From Polyrhizophydium stewartii (lineage: Eukaryota > Chytridiomycota > Chytridiomycetes > Rhizophydiales), in assembly GCA_027604665.1 (NCBI GenBank), contig JADGIZ010000278.1:1-17149 (forward strand): 17,149 bases of DNA. The letters run 5' to 3'. Both the position numbers and the translations under genes were made by a program. Shown here one piece after another: positions 1 to 8,404 of this stretch. Each line of letters opens with the position of its first letter. The first letter of the stretch is position 1. The notes below the pieces were generated by a model. It worked only from the letters and a program-made list of their open reading frames with translations, had not been told where the DNA came from and made no database searches.

Positions 1-1805
1 GCCCCAAAGCTCACGCCCTCGGCCCGGTCCCTGCGCGATCTCGACCGCCCGCTGCTCCTCTCGCTCGCCCAGCGCTTCGCCATCGTGCGCTCCCTCGCCG
101 ACGCCCTGCGCCGCCTGCACGACGCAGACCTGATCCACTACAACCTCGGCGCCGCAAACGTCATCGTCGCCCCGGCATTCGACGCCGTCCGCGTCTCGGA
201 CGTGGCCCTCGCTGACTGCCTCGCCCGCCCAAAGATGCCCGCCTGGGCCGGCCCCGCCGACGACGCAGAGGTCTCGCCCGCCGCCGCCCGCGCCCGCGAC
301 AACGTCACCCAGCTGCGCTACCGCGCGCCAGAGCTCTTTGACCAGGGCGGCCGCGACACCCACTCGTTCAAGTCGGACGTCTACGCCTTTGGCATCCTCG
401 TGCTCGAGCTGCTGACCGGCGCCGAGGTCTACACCGACGACGCAGGCAGGCCCCTCGACCCCCGCGAGATCAAGCGCCGCATCACCCACTCGGAGCCGCC
501 CGCCATCCCCAACTCGGTCCCGACCCTGTGGCGCGCGCTCATCTCAAGCTGCATCGCCCAGCACCCGACCGACAGGCCCCACATGCGCGCCGTGTGCGAC
601 TCGCTCGCCGATCTCGCCGCAGAGTACGCCTCGGGCGCCGGCGTCCTCGGCGACCCCGCAGACGTCGTGTCCCAGCCACTGCACATCGCCGCCCCGCTGC
701 AGCTCTCGTCGCTCGCCACCGCCGCCTGCGAGTCCGTCGCGGCCATCGTCTCGCCCGGCCCCGCGTCGGCATCGGGCGTCGACTGCCTTGCTGCGCCTGC
801 GGCCAAGACTGCGCCTGCCCCGCGAAGCCTCGCCGCGCTTCGTGCCCACGCTCTGACCCGCTCGCTCTCGTCGCCGGGAGACATTGCCGTCGACGCCCAC
901 GTTGCTGCGCCAATCCCGCCGCGCGCATCAGCCGCCGCCGCCGCCGCCGCCACAACCTTGGCTGCACACCCGCAGAAGCCGGCAGACCAGGCCGCCGACG
1001 CAGCAGGCAGTGCTCCCGCTCCGCCGAGCCCGCCGCACGCGGCTGATCCCGGCCGCTCGCGCACCTGGCTCGGATGGCTCTCGCCGGGCTCCCGCCCGCG
1101 CTCCATGCCGCCCCAGTCGCACGCCCCCGCGTCCTCGACGCCCATGTCCATCGCCCAGTTTGTCGCGCACGCCTCGGGCGAGGCTCCCTCCTCAGACGCC
1201 GCAAAGCCCGGCCCCGCCGCCGAGGCATCATCGCCCTCGCGCGCGACCTCGGCAACTCGCCGCTTCCGCAAGGCACGGTCCTCGGATCTCAAGACCAGCG
1301 AGACCGACGCGACGGCGTCGGCGCCAGAGGACGCGTCGCACTCGCCCCGCAAGAAGCCCAGCATGCGCCTCGACGTCAAGAGACTGCTCTCGGTCCAGTC
1401 CTCGCCGTCAGCATCGCACGCCGCCGCCCCTGCTGCTGCCGCCGCCTCTGCCGCCCCTGCCTCCACAGCAGCAGCCGCCGCCACAGCAGCACCATCGGCC
1501 GAGCCGCCGGCGTCTGCACTGCCAACGCCTGCCACATCGCCCTCGGTCGTCCCGGACGCGACTCTCCAGGCGTCGCCCGTGGATGATGCTCCGAACCCGT
1601 TTGCGTTTGATGCGGGCTTTGCGCCGGCGACGCCCGCCGCTTCGGCGCATGGCCACGCCTCTGCCGCCACGCTGCTGTTTGGGCTCAAGACGCGCAGATC
1701 TGCCCACCCGACTGTGGCCGCGGGGGCTCCTCAGCATGCCCACGCGCCGTCGGCCACCGCGCCCTCTGGCGCGTCGACTCGGCAGCAGCCGGCGCCGGGT
1801 GCCTC

Positions 1806-1887
<82 letters not shown>

Positions 1888-2799
1888 CCGTCTGTTCTCG
1901 GCGGCATCTTCCGTCGCAGCCAGCCCTTCTCGTGGTCGCGTTCTAACTCGGCGCCTCCGCTGATCTCTCCAGCGTCGCCGTCTCGCTCTCACGAGCAGGA
2001 TCACGACGCGCACAAGGAGTCACAGCAGCAGCCGAGCCAGCAGCCGTCGACCCCGTCCAAGCTCAAGATGACGGCGTTCCGCATCGCTTCGCCGTCGTCT
2101 CAGACATCGCCGCACAAGGGCCCGCGCTCGCCCGGATCGCCACGTTCGTTGTCCTCGTCGTCGTCGTCGGGGGCGACAGCAACGGCGCCGCCGCCCGCGC
2201 CGCTCGCGCTGCAGTGCATCGACACGCCGCTCGTGATTCTGCCCTCGGACTCGTCGCGGTCGCTGGTCATGTACGACGCGCAGACGGGCGTGCGGTTCCA
2301 GCGCGCCAAGGTCGCGACCAACATGGTGACGATCCCGCCGTTTGCGCCGCCAAGCGGCCGCGGCGGGGGGCTTGCCCGCAGCCTGACGTCGGCGGCATCC
2401 TCCGCTGGCGGTGGCGGCAGCGGCAGCAATAGCAGCGGCGGCGGCATCGGCGGCAACGCGCGGTACATTGTCACGAACCCGCCGCGCGGCGCGTCGCCCC
2501 GGGTGTGGGACGGCGCGACGGGCCAGTTTGCCCACGCGCTCAGCGGGCACCGCGAGCGGGTTGTGTCGGTGGCCATGTCGCGCGACGGCCGGCTGGTCGT
2601 GACGGGCAGCTGGGACGGCACCGCGCGCATCTGGACCGTGGGCGCCGCAGCGTCGGCGATGCCTAGCATTGCGTCTGCGATGCACGGTGTTGCCATGTCG
2701 GCCGTTGCGACGGGTGCGCCGCTGTCGTCGCTCATGTCGTCCGCGTCGGGTCGCAACGGCGCTGGAGCCGCGTCAGCCGCATTGACTGCAGCATCAGCA

Positions 2800-2837
<38 letters not shown>

Positions 2838-3057
2838 CCCATCGTCGTCGTCGGCGCTGCACGCCAAGGGATCCAAGTACTGCGCGCACGTGCTGCGCGG
2901 GCACGTTGGCTCCGTGTACGCCGTGGCGATCACGCCCGACGGCAAGACGGCGCTGACGGGTGGGGCGGACGGGTACCTGCGCGTATGGGACGTGTCGACG
3001 GGCACATGCCGACGCACGCTGCGCGCGCACTCTGACTGGATCACGAGCATCCGCGTC

Positions 3058-3088
<31 letters not shown>

Positions 3089-3507
3089 ACGCGGCCACGA
3101 CGCGCGTGGCGGTCAGCTGCAGCATGGACGGCACCGCGCGCGTGTGGTCGCTCGCAGAGGGATGCCGCCTCGTGCACGTGCTGTCCCGCCCGGCGCGGGC
3201 GTTCCACTGCGGCTCGCCCGCGTGGGTCCGGGACGCCGCTGTGTCGCCCGACGGCGCGGTCGTTGCGCTCGCGGGGCATGACGCGGTCGTGTACGTCTGG
3301 GATGCCAGGCGCGCTGTGCTCGTGCACACTTTGCATGGGCATGTCGGGCCCGTGACGGCCGTGCGCATGGCGGCGAATGCCAAGCGGCTTGTGTCGGGGT
3401 CGCTCGATGGCGTCGTGCGCGTGTGGGATCTTGAGTCGGGCAAGTGTGTGCGCAGGCTGGCGGGTGCGGTTGAGAACGCAGAGGGGCTTGCTCTCTATGG
3501 CGTTTGA
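1..3507 (+). CDS. Pseudokinase / polyglutamine / WD40-repeat protein (5' partial)
   Basis: The frame is open from base 1, so the N-terminus lies outside; about 1168 residues are visible and no intron is needed. Residues ~1-205 read as the C-lobe of a protein kinase: an APE motif (YRAPEL), the subdomain IX SDVYAFG and a DRP near subdomain XI are present. The catalytic loop, however, reads HYNLGAAN (bases 136-159) instead of HRDLKxxN, and DFG is DVA (199-207). The catalytic Asp, the loop Lys and the DFG Phe-Gly are therefore lost, which argues for a pseudokinase scaffold. Residues ~205-730 are low complexity, rich in Ala/Pro/Ser, with 25 Gln at 604-628. From ~2200 to 3490 there are five clear WD40 repeats (endings RIW, RVWD, RVWS, YVWD, RVWD) and one or two degenerate ones before them, enough for a seven-bladed propeller. 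An 80-residue Ala/Ser-rich loop (2641-2880) splits the propeller. The partner and pathway are unknown; a signalling scaffold is inference. Confidence 0.85.
1810..1884 (+). repeat. Uninterrupted (CAG)25 trinucleotide repeat encoding polyglutamine
   Basis: Twenty-five consecutive CAG codons with no CAA interruption follow a GAG codon and precede a CAT codon. They lie in frame in the disordered linker of the pseudokinase-WD40 protein. A second, interrupted Gln-rich patch (QQQPSQQP) follows at about 2023-2046. Pure repeats of this length are expected to vary in length between isolates. Confidence 0.97.
2800..2853 (+). repeat. TCG trinucleotide repeat encoding polyserine
   Basis: Twelve TCG codons, one TCC, one CCA and four more TCG codons encode 13 Ser, Pro and 4 Ser. 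The tract sits in a long loop between two WD40 blades, where length change should be tolerated. A shorter TCG run (six codons) lies near 2152-2169 in the linker. Confidence 0.95.
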
Positions 3508-3933
3508 GTCTGTGCTGCCCTTGTGTTTTTCATCTCCCGCTCTTCGCATCTCTTGATGACCGTGTTTCTGTCTCACAACCTCAACCCCCTTCTTTCTTCC
3601 CTCCCCCCCCCTTCTTTCTCTTCATCCTTTTCTTTTTTTCGCAGCTGGCCTTGGTTGCTTGGTTGGTTGCTTGCTTGCTACACTTTTTGACCCGTCTGTG
3701 TTGCCACACACGTTCCTCTCTTTTTTTTACATAAAGTGCACGTCTCGTCACGCCCTTCTTTGCAACTCTGTCTGCACCTCTTGTCACGCAGTGTGCACGC
3801 ACCCACTAACATCGTTTTGCGAGGAGTTGCACTCGGTTCATTCCCAGCCGCATCAGAAATGGAATGTGGAGAGGAGAGAGACAAGGCGGTGTGCAAGCCA
3901 ATGCAAGGGCAGCACAACCGCCCGAGAACCAAC
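3508..3933. other. Convergent intergenic region with pyrimidine-rich tract
   Basis: This stretch lies between the stop codon of the pseudokinase-WD40 gene and the stop codon of the phosphoglycerate mutase gene on the other strand, so it holds both 3' UTRs. Bases ~3585-3640 are almost entirely C and T on the + strand and end in GCAG, which resembles a 3' splice site but has no supported exon after it. T runs continue to ~3729. A CATAAA at 3730-3735 is a weak polyadenylation-signal candidate for the + strand gene. No convincing gene or RNA was seen. Confidence 0.6.
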
Positions 3934-5969
3934 TCAGTGCTCAATGAGCGACCGACCCGTCATCTCCGCGGGCTTCTCGATCCCCATGACCTCCAAAATC
4001 GTCGGCGCGACATCACAAAGCGCGCCAAGACCCTGCGCCGCAGCACCGCACGCCGCATCAAACTTGAACGCGCTGTTGGTCATGATGAACGGCACGCGGT
4101 TGGTCGTGTGCGCCGTATGCGGCTGGCCATTGTCGCCGTACATCTTCTCGGCGTTGCCGTGGTCCGCCGTCACAAAAAGCGTGTAGCCGGCCTTTTCGCA
4201 CGCAGCGTGGATAATGCCGATGCCGGCGTCGGTCGCCTCGACGCCCTTGATCGCCTTTTCGTACACGCCCGTGTGGCCGACCATGTCCGGCGGCGCAAAG
4301 TTGCACATGACAAAGCCAAAGTCTTGCGTCGTGAGGACCTCGGCGACCTTGGGAGGGTTTGGCGGGGTGGGAAGGCGTCAGGCGTCAGGCGTCGCCAAAC
4401 GGCAGCCGTCGCACACACGGCGCACGCGGATCACCAGCACCACAACACACACCTTCTCGGCAACTTCGATCGCGCTCATCTCGGGCTTGAGATCGTACGT
4501 GGCGACCTTGGGCGAGGCAATCAGCTCGCGGTGCTCGCCGTCGTACTGCGCCTCGGTGCCGCCATTGAAAAAGAACGTCACATGCGCATACTTTTCCGTC
4601 TCGGCGACATGGCACTGCGTGACGCCCTTCTTGGACAGCCACTCGGCGAGCACATTGTCCATGGTCTGCGGCGGGAAGATGGTCGGGAACGGAAAGTCTG
4701 CCTTGAACTGCGTCATGGTGGTGATGGCGATATCGCGCGGGGGCACGACGCCCTCCGAGAGCGCTGAAAACGGCAGCGGCGCGACGCCAAACGCCTGGCA
4801 GATCTCGCGCATGCGGTCCGAGCGGTAGTTGAAAAAGATGAGCGTGTCGCCATCGCGGACGCGGCCCTCTGCGCACGTCACAATCGGCTTGAGGAACTCG
4901 TCCGTCTCGCCCGCCGCGTAGCGCGCCTGCACCGTCGCGACCGCGTCCCGCGTCGCCTCGCCCTTGGTGGCGTCCAGCAGCGCCTCGTACGCCACCTGCA
5001 CGCGCTCCCACCGCTTGTCGCGGTCCATGGCGTAGTACCGCCCGACGATCGTCGCCAGCTCGCCATACGACAGCGACGCCAGCCGCGCCTGCAGCTGCTC
5101 CAGGTACGTCACCGCAGACCGCGGCGCCGTGTCGCGCCCGTCGCCGAAAAAGTGGATGAACGTCGACGGCACGCCCGCGGCCTTGGCGGCCTCGACGAGC
5201 GCCAGCGCGTGCGTGATGTGCGAGTGCACGCCGCCGTCCGAGACCAGGCCCAGCAGGTGCAGCCGGCCCGTGCCCGCCTTGGCGCGCGCAAAGGCGTCCA
5301 CGACCGCCTTTTGGTCGCGCAGCGTGTTGTTCTTGATCGACAGCTCGATGCGCACAATGTCCTTGTGGGGTTCGTGAGCGTCCGGCGACATCGGCGGCAT
5401 CCGGCGGCATCCGGCGGCATCGGCGGCATCGACGGCATCCGGTGGCGGGCACGCGGAAACACCCAGCCGTGCGGCGCCGAGGAATGCGTGTGTGCGGCGA
5501 GCAGAGTGTCAGCGCCAGGCAGCGCAGGCCCACACGAGCGACCGACCGAGCGCCGACAAGATGACCCAGATTGCGTGTCCCGCCAACCACCCGCTTCCAC
5601 GCACACGGGGCGGGGAGGTTGGGGGGGGGGCACCGCGCACCACCGCATGCCCGCGCAGCCGCCGGCGCACACACTCGCTCCACCCCCACCGTGGCACCGA
5701 GAGCGCTTGCGCACACGCACCTGGTACACAATACGCCCCGCGCCGATGTTGAGGTGCCCGACCTCGGAGTTGCCCATGAGCCCGTCAGGCAGGCCGACAG
5801 CGAGGCCGTGCGCGGCCACGTCCGTGGCGCGGAAGCGCTCGGCAAGGCCCGTCATGACGGGCGTCGCGGCGTTGCGGATCGCGTCGCCCGCCGGGTCGGC
5901 TTCGGGCGAGATGCCCCAGCCATCGATGACGATCAGGCAGGCCTTGTTCTTGAGCGGCGTGGGGGTCAT
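3934..5969 (-). CDS. gpmI: 2,3-bisphosphoglycerate-independent phosphoglycerate mutase (iPGM)
   Basis: Interconverts 3- and 2-phosphoglycerate in glycolysis and gluconeogenesis, using a metal-bound phosphoserine intermediate. Exons on the minus strand: 5969-5721, 5361-4453 and 4347-3934, with GT-AG introns 5362-5720 (359 bp) and 4348-4452 (105 bp), both phase 0. The product is 523 residues, close to the ~510 usual for the family. Visible motifs: metal-binding IDGWG (Asp16), the nucleophile Ser68 in MGNSEVGH, SDGGVHSH, FGDGRDT, FNYRSDRMREI, the C-terminal PDMVGHTG and TADHGNAEKM. The joins restore VYQ-DIVRIEL and VAEK-VAEVL, which are typical of the family. The ATG at 5969 follows AAAA, a good eukaryotic start context, and begins directly before the conserved domain. 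The protein is probably cytosolic. It belongs to the alkaline-phosphatase superfamily and is unrelated to the cofactor-dependent enzyme of Saccharomyces. Confidence 0.96.
4374..4394. repeat. Heptamer tandem repeat duplicating the branch-point motif in iPGM intron 2
   Basis: On the + strand GGCGTCA occurs twice, followed by GGCGTCG. On the coding (minus) strand this gives two CTGAC branch-point-like pentamers seven bases apart, roughly 25-40 nt before the acceptor at 4348. Confidence 0.7.
5392..5440. repeat. Decamer tandem repeat inside iPGM intron 1
   Basis: The unit CGGCGGCATC is repeated about three times and then decays into CGGCATC-containing variants. It lies 30-80 bases upstream of the intron 1 acceptor (AG at 5362-5363, minus strand), where the branch point and pyrimidine tract would normally be. 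In the transcript the repeat reads GATGCCGCCG. Confidence 0.85.
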
Positions 5970-6469
5970 TTTTCGGGGGGCAAAGTTCGAGGAAAAGGTG
6001 TTGAGGACAAGTGAATGGGTGAAGTGGGTGAGTGCGAGTCAGGGTGCGGGCGGGCGTGTGGGCAGTCGGCGATCGATGCGATGCGGATCTTGTTGGCCGC
6101 ACATCGCCCCGCATCGCTCGGTCGCTCGCTCGCTCGCCGGCCCTGCTCCACCCGCGGAAGGCGATGGTGGCACCGATCGGGCCTTCCAACGCAAGATGTG
6201 ATGCGATGCGATGGCCGGGCAGTACACGCCACAGATCAAGTGACCCCATCTCTCCCAAGGAGAAAGGGGTGATGGTTTATGGACGTGAGATATGCACCAG
6301 GTCATGCATTGTGTGACGACGAGCGGGAGTGTTGGCCGGAGGGCAGGAGCGGGTGAGGACGTGGTGATGAAAGTGAGAGAGCGTGCGTTAGATTGTGGGA
6401 GAGACAGAGAGAAAGTGAGTGTGAGAGACAAAGAGAAAGAGCGCGAGAGTATGTGTGAGCGGGGCGGGG
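5970..6469. other. Intergenic region: GTP cyclohydrolase 3' UTR and iPGM promoter
   Basis: This is 500 bp between the iPGM start and the GTP cyclohydrolase II stop, both on the minus strand. The part near 6360-6450 is purine-rich on the + strand (GAGA/AGAG runs), hence a CT-rich stretch in the transcribed 3' region of the upstream gene. Bases ~6060-6210 hold short direct repeats of GCTC/TCGC and GATGCGATG type. No TATA box, tRNA, or small conserved ORF was recognised. Confidence 0.6.
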
Positions 6470-7987
6470 TCACGCCCTCGATGCCGATGTGATTGCAGAT
6501 GCCGTGGACGCCGAGAACGCCGCGGACGCCGACGTCGACGAAGAAGCCGCCGACGCCACGCCGCGCAGAATCGCCTCGGGAATGTCCAGAATATGCCCCA
6601 TCTTTTGAATCTTGGTCACGAGATACTCGTCCCGGTCCTGGATCTCTCCATGGCCGTGTGCGTGTGCGTGGTGAGACGCTGCTGATTGCTCGTCGTCGCC
6701 GCCTTTGCCGCCGCCCTGCCGCGCGCCGGGCTGCCTGCGCTGCCACGACGTCGGCATCATAGGGATGCGCTCGGCAATCTGCACGCCGTCGGCCGCCATC
6801 TCGTTCATCTTGTTGGGGTTGTTGGTCAGCAGCCGGATGCTCGAGATGCCCAGATCAGCGAGCATGGCCGAGGCGACCGTGTACGAGCGCTCGTCGGCGC
6901 GGTGGCCGAGGGCCAGGTTGGCCGAGAGCGTGTCGTGGCCCATGTCGATCAGGTTGTACGCCCTGCGACCCGGATCGAGAGATCAAGAGGTCGGGTGATC
7001 GGTGGTCGGGTATCGGATGAGAGGGGGTGTGTGGAGACGCCGTGCGCGCCGATGATGGGTGGAGGCGGGCAGGCAGGCAAGCAGGGAGATGAGACAGGCA
7101 CAGTATTGTCAGCGGAGGCCGATCGAAGTCAAGTGCTTGCACGCCCGCCCGCAGCATCGACCACCCTCTCACATGAGCTTGTCGCGCAGCCCGATGCCGC
7201 GGCCCTCCTGGATCAAGTACAGAATCACGCCGCGGCCGCGCTCGGCCATGATGCGCATGGCCTCTTGCAGCTGCTCGGCGCAGTCGCAGCGCAGCGAGCC
7301 GACCGTCTCGCCCGTGAAGCAGCACGAGTGAATGCGGACGAGCGGCGCATCGTACTCGGCAGCCGGCTGCTCGGCCGCGCCGACGGCGGCGGTAGTGGTG
7401 GCCGAGGCAGCTGCCGCGGACGTGGAGGCAGCAGCAGCAGTAGAAGGCGGCTGCGACGCCGGGAGGGCGCCACGGACCGCCCGCGCCTCGGCCGAGTCGT
7501 CTGGGCGCCAAGCGTTGAGTGACGCAGACTGGATGTCGGACCCAAACACCAGCGCCATGTGCTCCTTGTCGTCCTCGGAGTTGGTGTAGATCAGCAGCCG
7601 GTGCGTGCCGCCAAACGTCGACGGGATCCGGGCGGACGCCTGGCACTGCACCTGCGGGAGGATGCGAGCGCGCGCGGCGGCGGTCGTGTTGGTCGTGTTG
7701 GTCGTGTTGGTCGTGGCCGCGTCGGCTGCCGCGGCGCGGGCTGCCGCGGCGAGCGCCAGTGCGGACGGACGCGCGGCCACAGTGCGGTCGGCGGGCGAGT
7801 CGGTCAGGCCCGAGCCCGTGTCGGACTGCGTGTCGGCGGCGTCCGCCTCGTCGGCGACGGGCGCCGGCACGCGCACACGCTCGTCGGCGGCAGCGGCGGC
7901 CGGCACGCGCGCGGCGAGCGCGGCCTTGTCCGCGGGCGCGGCGGCGGCAGCGGCGGTGGCGGGCTGGGCGGCGATGACGACGGTCAT
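6470..7987 (-). CDS. RIB1: GTP cyclohydrolase II (riboflavin biosynthesis)
   Basis: Converts GTP to 2,5-diamino-6-ribosylamino-4(3H)-pyrimidinone 5'-phosphate, formate and pyrophosphate, the first committed step of riboflavin synthesis. Exons 7987-7173 and 6962-6470 are joined across a 210-bp GT-AG intron and restore [18 protein letters not shown]; the product is 435 residues. The three zinc ligands are Cys223, Cys234 and Cys236 in HSCCFTGE...RCDC, with the 11- and 2-residue spacing of E. coli RibA. QEGRGIGL, the catalytic-region Tyr274 and Asp-Glu-Arg297 follow, then LLTNNPNKM and a fungal-like [13 protein letters not shown]. No DHBP synthase domain is fused, as in fungi. Oddities: about 115 residues of Ala-rich N-terminal extension, about 50 residues of Ala/Ser/Thr-rich insertion before the zinc motif, and an Ala/Ser-rich tail of uncertain reality. 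The ATG at 7987 is preceded by GAA and is the first in frame. Confidence 0.94.
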
Positions 7988-8115
7988 TTCAGTGGGTGGC
8001 GGGGGGCTGCTGGGTGCCGTGTGTGCGCGGGTGTCGGGTGGTGCTGCGAGTGCCGCGCGGCAGGCGGTCGTGTGGCGGGCTGGGACGACGTGTCCCGCGC
8101 GATGGCCCGCCGCCT

Positions 8116-8134
8116 TTTGACCGCCGGCCGGTCA
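8116..8134. promoter_or_regulatory. Inverted repeat upstream of GTP cyclohydrolase II
   Basis: The sequence ttgaccgccggccggtcaa has 7-base perfect arms around a 5-base centre. It lies 129 bases upstream of the start codon at 7987. Its symmetry and position would suit a dimeric transcription factor site, but no known consensus was matched and function is inference. Confidence 0.35.
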
Positions 8135-8325
8135 AGCGGTTTTGCCGCCGCCCAGGCGCGGCGCCTCCCCCCAGCGCATCCACGCACAAGGCCCCCTCGC
8201 GCGCGATCACGCCATCGGTCGCCATTCGCTACGGCACCGCGGCCTCCACACCGCGGCCGGCGCCCCCGCCACCAGGCCGCCCGCCCGATGCAGATGTCCC
8301 CGGTGCCCGATCTGCAACCGGCTGC

Positions 8326-8331
8326 TTTATT
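8326..8331 (-). terminator. AATAAA polyadenylation signal of the DNAJC8-like gene
   Basis: On the minus strand a canonical AATAAA lies about 73 nt downstream of the J-protein stop codon (8405-8407), in the expected 3' UTR window. It is the only clear canonical signal noted in the window. Confidence 0.65.
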
Positions 8332-8404
8332 CAGCTGCCCCTGCCCTCTCTCCACGGCCGGCAACGCGGCGGCCGCGATCCGGCCCGCGGGAGGCGGGTG
8401 CCCA

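Larger units (their letters stand above)
7988..8404. other. Intergenic region: GTP cyclohydrolase promoter and J-protein 3' UTR
   Basis: This is 417 bp of very GC-rich sequence between two minus-strand genes. It contains the canonical AATAAA signal for the J-protein gene and, about 130 bp upstream of the GTP cyclohydrolase ATG, a perfect inverted repeat; both are listed separately. Open frames crossing it on either strand look like composition artefacts. No tRNA or conserved peptide was seen. Confidence 0.6.

Noticed and set aside
1..615. Active protein kinase
   Set aside because: HRD Asp is Asn, the loop Lys is Gly and DFG is DVA, so ordinary catalysis is unlikely. The missing N-lobe could not be examined.
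1810..1884. CRISPR-like or satellite array
   Set aside because: It is a simple codon repeat in frame in a protein gene, with no spacers.
2100..3443. 447-codon open frame antisense to the WD40 region
   Set aside because: Its poly-Asp and Pro/Thr-rich sequence mirrors the TCG repeat and WD40 codons of the + strand gene. It has no independent support.
3504..3734. 76-codon hydrophobic/Phe-rich + strand frame after the WD40 gene
   Set aside because: It is the translation of the pyrimidine tract in the 3' region; no start context, domain or conservation signal supports it.
4385..5845. 486-codon minus-strand frame across iPGM
   Set aside because: It is the wrong frame of iPGM exon 2 continuing through intron 1; the composition is Arg/Ala-rich and no iPGM motif is preserved.
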